NCBI GenBank assembly: GCA_963513115.1
Contig: CAUPPN010000052.1
Location: 1 to 7,043, forward strand
Reading direction: 5' to 3'
Length of the DNA: 7,043 nt
Source: JABCPO02 sp963513115
GTDB taxonomy: Bacteria > Bacillota > Clostridia > TANB77 > CAG-508
Shown here one piece after another: positions 1 to 5,406 of the stretch. The translations under genes were made by a program, and so were the position numbers. The first letter of the stretch is position 1, and each line of letters starts with the position of its first letter. The notes below the pieces were generated by a model that saw nothing but the letters and a program-made list of their open reading frames with translations, made no database searches and had not been told where the DNA came from.

Positions 1-450
1 GCTGAAACATTAACTAAGTTAGATGAAAGAATAAAGAAATTAAAAATATTAGAACCTAAAAAAGAAGTAGACTTTGGAGATATAGAAAAAAGAGCAGATG
101 ATTTAAAAGAAAAAGATGATACTAAAAAAACTGATATTAAAAAATTAGATGATGATGTAAAAGCTGCAGAAGAAAAAGGTGGAACAGACAAAGAAGGAAA
201 GAAAAAATTAGAAGAAACTTTTTCAAAAATAAAAGCAAAACAAAATGAAAATAAGGCAGAAGCTGAAAAACTTAAAGAAGAATTACAAAATATAATAAAA
301 GCAAATAAAGAAACAATAGATGGTGATAAGGCAATTAAAGAAAAGGCACAAAAATTACAGACTAAAATAGACAATTTAAATAATAGTATAGCAGAAGATG
401 CTAAAACAATAACTAACCTAGATGAAAGAATAAAAAAATTAAAAATATTA
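1..450 (+). repeat. Imperfect coiled-coil repeat copies, 399-bp period
   Basis: Bases 1-51 and 400-450 align at 46 of 51 positions by hand and encode 14 of 17 identical residues, including the shared LDERIKKLKIL. The offset of 399 bp is exactly 133 codons, so copies can be gained or lost in frame. Similarity fades after about base 51 of the first copy, where that copy continues with EPKKEVDF and the second runs into the Asn/Asp linker. The first copy is cut by the window edge, so the true repeat boundaries and copy number lie upstream. Confidence 0.6.
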
Positions 451-1059
451 GGAACTGAAAATCATAATGACAACAATGATAATAATGATAATAACAACAG
501 TAGCGATAATAATAACAATGATGGAAAAAGCCAAGAAGATTTAAAGAAAAAACTAGATGAAGTTAATAAAGAGATTGAAAATACTAATAAAGAAAAAGGC
601 GATTTAGATAAAAGAAAAACAGAGTTAGATGCAAAACCTGAGTTAACTGAAGAAGAAAAAACAGAAAAAGCCTTGATTGAAAAGAAATTAGGAGAATTAG
701 GAGAAAAAGGTAAAAAACTAGAACAAGAAAAAGGTGATTTAGAAAAGAAAATACAAGAGGGAGAAAAACCTAAAGATGATAAGAAAGATAAAGAAAACAA
801 AGAAAATGAAAACACTCCTAATAACCCAACAGATAACAAAGAAAAAGAAAGCAATGCTAATACAAACAATACAAAGAATAATGCAAGTAAAAAAGAAGGC
901 ACAAATAATAGTAAAGAAGAAAATAGAGAAGAAAAAGCTAATAGAAAATATACAAACCCACCAAAAACAGGTGAAATAGGAATAGTAATTGCTTTAATGT
1001 TAGCAGCAATATCAGTAAAAGGAATTAATAAATACACATATTACAAAGGAAAGCACTAA
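1..1059 (+). CDS. Cell-wall-anchored coiled-coil surface protein, C-terminal part (5' end outside window)
   Basis: The frame is open from the first base to TAA at 1057-1059, giving 352 residues with no start visible, so this is the C-terminal part of a larger protein. Residues 1-152 are Lys/Glu/Asp-rich helix with heptad-like Leu/Ile spacing. An AETLTKLDERIKKLKIL-type segment at residues 1-17 recurs at 134-150, implying a repeat module of about 133 residues. Residues 156-174 are an Asn/Asp/Ser linker; 178-256 a second coiled coil, probably a helical hairpin with a turn around AKPELT; 257-318 a Lys/Asn/Glu/Thr linker. The C-terminus is a sorting signal: PPKTG at 320-324, a short hydrophobic stretch at about 326-339, then a Lys-rich tail. 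Sortase would cleave between Thr and Gly and attach the protein to peptidoglycan, leaving the coiled coils displayed. Binding target unknown. The LRR protein starting at 5407 also enters a coiled coil, so the missing N-terminus here may be an LRR or similar domain, which is inference. Confidence 0.85.
   Translation, partial: AETLTKLDERIKKLKILEPKKEVDFGDIEKRADDLKEKDDTKKTDIKKLDDDVKAAEEKGGTDKEGKKKLEETFSKIKAKQNENKAEAEKLKEELQNIIKANKETIDGDKAIKEKAQKLQTKIDNLNNSIAEDAKTITNLDERIKKLKILGTENHNDNNDNNDNNNSSDNNNNDGKSQEDLKKKLDEVNKEIENTNKEKGDLDKRKTELDAKPELTEEEKTEKALIEKKLGELGEKGKKLEQEKGDLEKKIQEGEKPKDDKKDKENKENENTPNNPTDNKEKESNANTNNTKNNASKKEGTNNSKEENREEKANRKYTNPPKTGEIGIVIALMLAAISVKGINKYTYYKGKH
466..522 (+). repeat. 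AAY/GAY trinucleotide tract encoding Asn/Asp linker
   Basis: Nineteen consecutive codons are almost all AAT, AAC, GAT or GAC, with one AGT-AGC pair, encoding a flexible Asn/Asp/Ser linker between two coiled-coil segments. Slippage in units of three would change linker length without breaking the frame. The tract is imperfect, which should lower its slippage rate. Confidence 0.6.
958..1056 (+). other. Sortase sorting signal (PPKTG, hydrophobic segment, basic tail)
   Basis: The encoded C-terminus reads NPPKTGE, then about 14 hydrophobic residues (IGIVIALMLAAISV), then a tail with several lysines ending in KGKH. This is the tripartite cell-wall sorting signal of Gram-positive surface proteins, with PPKTG in place of LPXTG. 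(S/P)PXTG motifs are known substrates of the Clostridioides difficile class B sortase, so a comparable sortase is expected elsewhere in this genome. The hydrophobic segment is on the short side. Confidence 0.75.
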
Positions 1060-1104
1060 TCGAAATTATATAGTTATTGATAATATGATATACAATAAAT
1101 AATA

Positions 1105-1138
1105 CATACAAAGAGAGCCATAAGGCTCTTTTTGTATG
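1105..1138 (+). terminator. Intrinsic terminator after the surface protein gene
   Basis: A 15-bp stem with a 4-base loop: arm 1105-1119, loop ATAA at 1120-1123, arm 1124-1138. Only one position is not Watson-Crick, and it would be a G-U wobble in RNA. The strong core is AGAGCC/GGCTCT, followed directly by a run of five T. It begins about 45 bp after the stop codon of the upstream gene. The matching A-run on the left arm means it could also work on the opposite strand. It should separate the surface-protein transcript from the restriction operon. Confidence 0.88.
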
Positions 1139-1183
1139 AGAAAAAGATAAAGTAGAACAGTTAAATTAAATGGATTAAACCTA

Positions 1184-1193
1184 TCGAATTCGA
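1184..1193. other. Perfect 10-bp palindrome, TCGAATTCGA
   Basis: TCGAATTCGA is a perfect inverted repeat containing an EcoRI-type hexamer, followed by GGGG. It stands out as a G+C-rich patch in the otherwise A+T-rich spacer upstream of mod. It could be a small operator or a junction scar, but no known regulator site is recognised. Confidence 0.25.
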
Positions 1194-1245
1194 GGGGTTA
1201 TTGTATTATATAAATGTTTAACTTAAAAAATAAATATATATATTA

Positions 1246-1274
1246 TTTAAAAAGCATAATGGAAATGATAATAT
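1246..1274 (+). promoter_or_regulatory. Candidate promoter for the mod-res operon
   Basis: TTTAAA at 1246-1251 and TAATAT at 1269-1274 are separated by 17 bp, each matching four of six consensus positions. A TG at 1266-1267, one base before the -10 hexamer, fits an extended -10 element. Transcription would start near 1281, leaving a leader of about 50 bases. The -35 overlaps an imperfect AT inverted repeat (arms 1228-1233 and 1243-1248). In DNA this A+T-rich, such matches arise easily by chance. Confidence 0.3.
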
Positions 1275-1329
1275 GGATTTAAGAAAGAGAATGTAAAAAG
1301 ATAAGTAAAAAAATAAGAAAGGAAAACAA

Positions 1330-2964
1330 ATGAATATATCACAAGAAAAAAGAGAAAAAATGCTAATGCTATTAAGTAAGATAAAAGAAGAAAAGAAAGA
1401 AGACAAAGATGTAGTAATTGCACTAAATGAAATAGAAAATGAAATAAAAAATATGAAATATGGACTTATGTGGGAAGAACATGAAGAAGAAGTAGACAAA
1501 GAACTTGAAAATAATATACCAATATTTAGTGAAGAAAAAGATAAAGAAATATTAGTAGATGAAAAAGGTAAGTTTAACTTCTTATTAGAAGGTGATAACT
1601 TACATAGTTTAAAACTATTACAAAGAACACATAAAGAAAAAATAGATATAATATATATTGATCCACCATATAATACAAAGAATAAGGATTTCATATATGA
1701 TGATAATATGATAGGTGAAGATGATGGATATAGGCATAGTAAGTGGTTATCATTTATGCAAAGAAGATTAGAAATAGCAAAAGACTTATTAACAGATGAT
1801 GGTGTTATATTCATATCAATAGATGATAATGAGCAAGCACAGTTAAAATTACTTTGTGATAATATATTTGGGGAGAGTAATTTTATTGCTAATTTTAAGT
1901 GGAATAAGACAGCAACACCTCCTTCACTTTCAAATAAAGTAAGAAACAAATATGAATACATTTTATGCTATGAAAAAATCAGAAACAATAAAGTATACAA
2001 CGGCGGTGTTATAGAAGGCGGAGATATGCCACTATTAAATACAGGTAATAATGAAAGAACAATAAAGTTTAAGAAAGAATCTGTAAAATTTTTCTTTGAT
2101 GGTAAAATTAAAAAAGGAAAACATAATAAAGTTGAAGTAATAGAAGATATTATTGTAGAAAATGGACAAGCAACAAATGATTTTGAATTAAAAGGTGAAT
2201 TTAAATGGACTCAAAAAACAATAGATGAAGAAATAAAAAACGGAACAACATTTGTAATCAAAAGTAAAAACATATCACCAAGGTATATAAGAGAAGGAAT
2301 AAGAATAAAAAAACCAGCAGACATTATATCTAAAATAGAATGCTTAGTTGATACGAATGAATTTGCCAAAAAGGAATTGGAGGAACTGGTACCAAATAAT
2401 AATATGAGTTATCCAAAACCTAGTACCTTAATTAGATTTTTAGTAAGCCTTGTATCTAATAAAGATTCAATCATCCTAGATTTCTTTGCAGGATCAGGAA
2501 CTACAGGACATGCTGTAGCTAAATTAAATGCAGAAGATGGAGGAAATAGAACATATATACTATGTACAAATAATGAAAATAATATATGCGAAGAAGTAAC
2601 ATACAAAAGATTATTAGGAATACAAAAAGAATTACCACATAACTTAAAATATTTTAAAACAGACTTCTTAGAAAAATCTAATGAAGAGTTATTATATGAT
2701 TTAATGGAACATATGTATGAAATGATAGTACTTGAAAATGGATATTCTAAAGAAAGTAAGAAATATGCAGTAATATTAACAGATGAAGATATGGATGAAT
2801 TAGAAGAACATATATTAGAGTATACAAACTTAGAGAGGATATATATGTCAAATGAAGTATTGCTTACATCAAAGCAAAATAATATACTTTCAAATTATGA
2901 GATAAAATATATACCACAATACTATTTTGATAATGAATTAAAAGAAATGGGAGAATTTTGGTAA
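1330..2964 (+). CDS. mod: Type III restriction-modification system, Mod subunit (adenine-N6 DNA methyltransferase)
   Basis: A 544-residue protein that transfers a methyl group from S-adenosylmethionine to adenine in an asymmetric target site, and supplies target recognition to the restriction complex. Motif order is that of a beta-class methyltransferase: catalytic motif IV DPPYNT at residues 111-116 comes before the SAM-binding motif I, LDFFAGSGTTGHAV at 383-396. The GLMWEEHEEEV segment at 45-55 and EGDNLHSLKLL at 87-97 are typical of Type III Mod proteins. Residues about 190-360 between the two motifs should hold the target recognition domain, and nothing there allows a site to be predicted. 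The C-terminal 150 residues probably mediate dimer or Res contact. Length is somewhat below EcoP1I/EcoP15I Mod (about 645 residues), but both catalytic blocks are intact. The ATG at 1330 is preceded by AAGAAAGGA, with GG seven bases upstream. res follows after 18 bp, so the two are almost certainly cotranscribed. Orphan methylation is possible if Res fails. Confidence 0.93.
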   Translation: MNISQEKREKMLMLLSKIKEEKKEDKDVVIALNEIENEIKNMKYGLMWEEHEEEVDKELENNIPIFSEEKDKEILVDEKGKFNFLLEGDNLHSLKLLQRTHKEKIDIIYIDPPYNTKNKDFIYDDNMIGEDDGYRHSKWLSFMQRRLEIAKDLLTDDGVIFISIDDNEQAQLKLLCDNIFGESNFIANFKWNKTATPPSLSNKVRNKYEYILCYEKIRNNKVYNGGVIEGGDMPLLNTGNNERTIKFKKESVKFFFDGKIKKGKHNKVEVIEDIIVENGQATNDFELKGEFKWTQKTIDEEIKNGTTFVIKSKNISPRYIREGIRIKKPADIISKIECLVDTNEFAKKELEELVPNNNMSYPKPSTLIRFLVSLVSNKDSIILDFFAGSGTTGHAVAKLNAEDGGNRTYILCTNNENNICEEVTYKRLLGIQKELPHNLKYFKTDFLEKSNEELLYDLMEHMYEMIVLENGYSKESKKYAVILTDEDMDELEEHILEYTNLERIYMSNEVLLTSKQNNILSNYEIKYIPQYYFDNELKEMGEFW

Positions 2965-2982
2965 AAATACAATGGGGGAAAT

Positions 2983-5196
2983 ATGGTAAACTTAAAGTTA
3001 TTTGATTTTCAAGAAAAGGCAAGTATGAAACTAGTAGAAATTACTACATCACTTGAATCAAAACAAACTATACTAATGAAAGCACCAACAGGAGCAGGTA
3101 AAACAATTATACTAATCGACTATATAGACAAGTACATAAACAATATTAACAAAAATGTGTGCTTTGTTTGGTTATGTCCAGGAAAAGGTGACCTAGAAGA
3201 ACAAAGCAGGGATAAGATGTTAAAGCTATCACCAGAAAAGAAAACACAAAACTTAAATGATGCACTACTACAAGGCTTTACACCAGGTACTACAACTTTT
3301 ATTAACTGGGAGCTTGTAACTAAAAAAGGAAATACAGCAATTAGAGAAACTGAAAAGAAAAACCTATTTGAAAGAATAACAGAGGCACAACTAAAAGGAA
3401 TAGAATTTGTAGTGATAATAGACGAGGAGCATCAAAATAATACATCAAAAGCAAATGATATAATTAATAGCTTTGTAGCAAAAAATATAATTAGAGTAAG
3501 TGCTACAGTAAAAGAAAATAGTAGATTTGAATATTTTGAAATACCAGAATCAGAAGTTATTGCATCAGGTTTAATTACTAAAGCAATATATGTAAACGAA
3601 GGATTGGAAAATAATGAAGTAATAGAAAGCGATGTAGATATATTATTAGATTTAGCAAGTAAGAAGCAAAAAGAAATAGAAAAAAGATATGAAAAGTTAG
3701 ATAAAAATATAGTGCCACTAGTATTAATACAATTTCCTAATGCAAGACCAGATACAATAAAAGAAGTAGAAGAAAAACTAGAAAAATTAGGATACACATA
3801 TGAAAATGGAACTGTTGCAAAATGGATGAGTAATGACAAACAAGGATTAGAAGATGCAATATCAGAAAATGATAATAGTACAAGATACCTACTTATGAAA
3901 CAAGCAATATCTACTGGATGGGATTGCCCTAGAGCAAAAATACTTGTTAAACTACGTGAAGGAATGAGTGAACAATTTGAAATACAAACAGTAGGAAGAA
4001 TAAGAAGGATGCCTGAAGCAAAACATTATGAAGAAGATATATTAGACTTTTCATATGTATATACATTTGATGAAAAATACAAAGAAGGATTACTTGCATC
4101 AATTGATAAGGCATATGAGATGAGAAGACTATTTTTGAAAGATGAAGCAAAAGATTTCACATTAAAAAAACAAAATAGGAACTTAGAATTTGTAGGAGTA
4201 GACGAAAGAGAAGTATTAGAAAAAATATATAACCACTATGCTAAAAAATATAATATTATTGCTAAAGCAATTGAGCGAAAAAATAATATGGTAAAACTTG
4301 AAGCAAGTGGATATAGTTTTGAAGCAGATATGATTAGAAATATTATACAAGGTAAATATGTAACTACAAAATCACTTGCAGAAGAAAAGAGTAATTATAT
4401 AGTTACAAGACAAACAGTAAGTACAGATACACATGGCTTTCAATTACTACAAACAGTAGATGAACTTAAAAAAATATTAATGCTACCAAATAGATCGGTT
4501 AAGGTACTACTTGAAAGACTATTTAGAAAAAATATGGCATTAAAATACAAGATATTAGATTTAGAAGCAAATAACTTCTATGCTTTTGTAATTAATAATA
4601 AAGATATATTAAAAGAAGAATTTAGAGAAATTGTATCAGGTGATAATATACAAAATGAGATAATACTAGAAACTAAAACAACAAACTTTAATATACCAAG
4701 ACAAGACTTCTTTAAATATGATACAAATGTAAAAGATGAAATACCATATGATAAAAATGCATATGAAAATTATACATCAGGATATGCTACATCACTTGTT
4801 AAAAGTACGTCAGAGATGCTATTTGAAAGCTATGTAGAAACAAGAGAGGATATATCTTGGGTATACAAAAATGGAGATACAGGGCAAAACTATTTTTCAA
4901 TAGTCTATTTAGATCAATTTGCAAACCAATGGCTATTTTACCCTGATTATATAATTAAGAAAAATGATGGAACAACATGGATTGTTGAAACAAAAGGTGG
5001 AGAGTTTAAAGGACAAAGCAAAAATATTGATAGACAAGTTGGAAATAAGTTTGAAGCATTAAAACATTATGCAAATATACATAATATATGTTTTGGATTT
5101 GTAAGAGATAGGGATGGTAAGTTATATATAAATAATACAAAATACGAAGATGACATGAATGTAGAATATTGGAGACCAATAGATGAGATACTATAG
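2983..5196 (+). CDS. res: Type III restriction-modification system, Res subunit (helicase-nuclease)
   Basis: A 737-residue restriction subunit: an ATP-dependent superfamily 2 motor fused to an endonuclease, active only in complex with Mod. Visible motor motifs in order: FDFQ at residues 7-10 (Q-motif-like), Walker A APTGAGKT at 34-41, Walker B DEEH at 147-150, motif III SAT at 173-175, motif V STGWDCPRA at 310-318, and motif VI QTVGRIRRMP at 335-344. The C-terminal nuclease is of PD-(D/E)XK type: PD at 654-655, then E669-T-K671 in a WIVETKGG strand. All catalytic residues are present, so the enzyme looks active. It is clearly shorter than the roughly 970-residue EcoP15I Res; the shortening must lie in the motor insertions or the linker between motor and nuclease (about 380-610). 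The ATG at 2983 has a strong GGGGG ribosome site at 2974-2978. It ends TAG at 5194-5196, with a terminator about 35 bp downstream. The frame is intact and the A/T-ending codon style matches mod. Confidence 0.93.
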   Translation: MVNLKLFDFQEKASMKLVEITTSLESKQTILMKAPTGAGKTIILIDYIDKYINNINKNVCFVWLCPGKGDLEEQSRDKMLKLSPEKKTQNLNDALLQGFTPGTTTFINWELVTKKGNTAIRETEKKNLFERITEAQLKGIEFVVIIDEEHQNNTSKANDIINSFVAKNIIRVSATVKENSRFEYFEIPESEVIASGLITKAIYVNEGLENNEVIESDVDILLDLASKKQKEIEKRYEKLDKNIVPLVLIQFPNARPDTIKEVEEKLEKLGYTYENGTVAKWMSNDKQGLEDAISENDNSTRYLLMKQAISTGWDCPRAKILVKLREGMSEQFEIQTVGRIRRMPEAKHYEEDILDFSYVYTFDEKYKEGLLASIDKAYEMRRLFLKDEAKDFTLKKQNRNLEFVGVDEREVLEKIYNHYAKKYNIIAKAIERKNNMVKLEASGYSFEADMIRNIIQGKYVTTKSLAEEKSNYIVTRQTVSTDTHGFQLLQTVDELKKILMLPNRSVKVLLERLFRKNMALKYKILDLEANNFYAFVINNKDILKEEFREIVSGDNIQNEIILETKTTNFNIPRQDFFKYDTNVKDEIPYDKNAYENYTSGYATSLVKSTSEMLFESYVETREDISWVYKNGDTGQNYFSIVYLDQFANQWLFYPDYIIKKNDGTTWIVETKGGEFKGQSKNIDRQVGNKFEALKHYANIHNICFGFVRDRDGKLYINNTKYEDDMNVEYWRPIDEIL

Positions 5197-5231
5197 TTTC
5201 TTGAAATGAAATGTTGATTTAGAATAAATGA

Positions 5232-5270
5232 AGAGGTAGCTTAAAAAATAATGTTACCTCTGCAATTTTT
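5232..5270 (+). terminator. Intrinsic terminator after res
   Basis: Arms AGAGGTAGC (5232-5240) and GTTACCTCT (5253-5261) pair over 9 bp with one G-U wobble around a 12-base A+T loop. GCAATTTTT follows, giving a run of five T at 5266-5270. It lies 36 bp after the res stop codon and should end the mod-res transcript before the LRR gene. It is weaker than the terminator at 1105-1138 because of the large loop and the two-base offset before AATTTTT. Confidence 0.75.
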
Positions 5271-5281
5271 ACGTAAAATAA

Positions 5282-5309
5282 TTATTATTGTGTTAAAAAA
5301 TAGTATAAA
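5282..5309 (+). promoter_or_regulatory. Candidate promoter for the LRR surface protein gene
   Basis: TTATTA at 5282-5287 and TATAAA at 5304-5309 are 16 bp apart, matching four and five of six consensus positions. They lie just downstream of the res terminator, where a promoter for the next gene is expected. The spacer 5271-5406 is nearly all A and T, with runs of ATT and TA steps, so several other pairs fit about as well. Confidence 0.22.
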
Positions 5310-5406
5310 TATGTAGTAATAGTAAATAAAGTTATTATTATTATATATATTAAAGATATATTGATAGAAATAAATAGCAAGAAATATTAAAAAAGGAGAA
5401 ACAAGG

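Noticed and set aside
776..979. Alternative + frame open reading frame of 67 codons
   Set aside because: It lies wholly inside the surface protein gene, is nearly all Lys/Ile/Thr/Gln, and has no clear ribosome site of its own.
462..1037. Minus-strand open frame of 191 codons
   Set aside because: It is the antisense of the Lys/Glu/Asn-rich coiled-coil gene. Its product is a monotonous Ser/Phe/Leu chain, as expected from reading A-rich codons backwards, and the + strand frame is supported by a sortase signal.
1273..1296. Tiny open frame (ATG to TAA, seven codons) upstream of mod
   Set aside because: It overlaps the candidate -10 element, so it may not even be transcribed; no conserved content. 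Chance occurrence.
1218..1961. Minus-strand open frame of 247 codons overlapping mod
   Set aside because: Low-complexity Ser/Phe/Ile product antisense to the conserved mod start and DPPY region; no family features.
2307..2313. A7 homopolymer inside mod as a phase-variation switch
   Set aside because: Runs of six or seven A are common throughout this A+T-rich window, and there is no tetranucleotide or longer repeat tract like those in known phase-variable mod genes.
3432..4150. Minus-strand open frames inside res
   Set aside because: Antisense shadows of the helicase motifs, with no plausible domain and no ribosome site that stands out.
5331..5360. ATT/TA-rich stretch as a replication origin or iteron array
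   Set aside because: No ordered iterons, DnaA-like boxes or replication gene nearby; it fits an A+T-rich promoter spacer.
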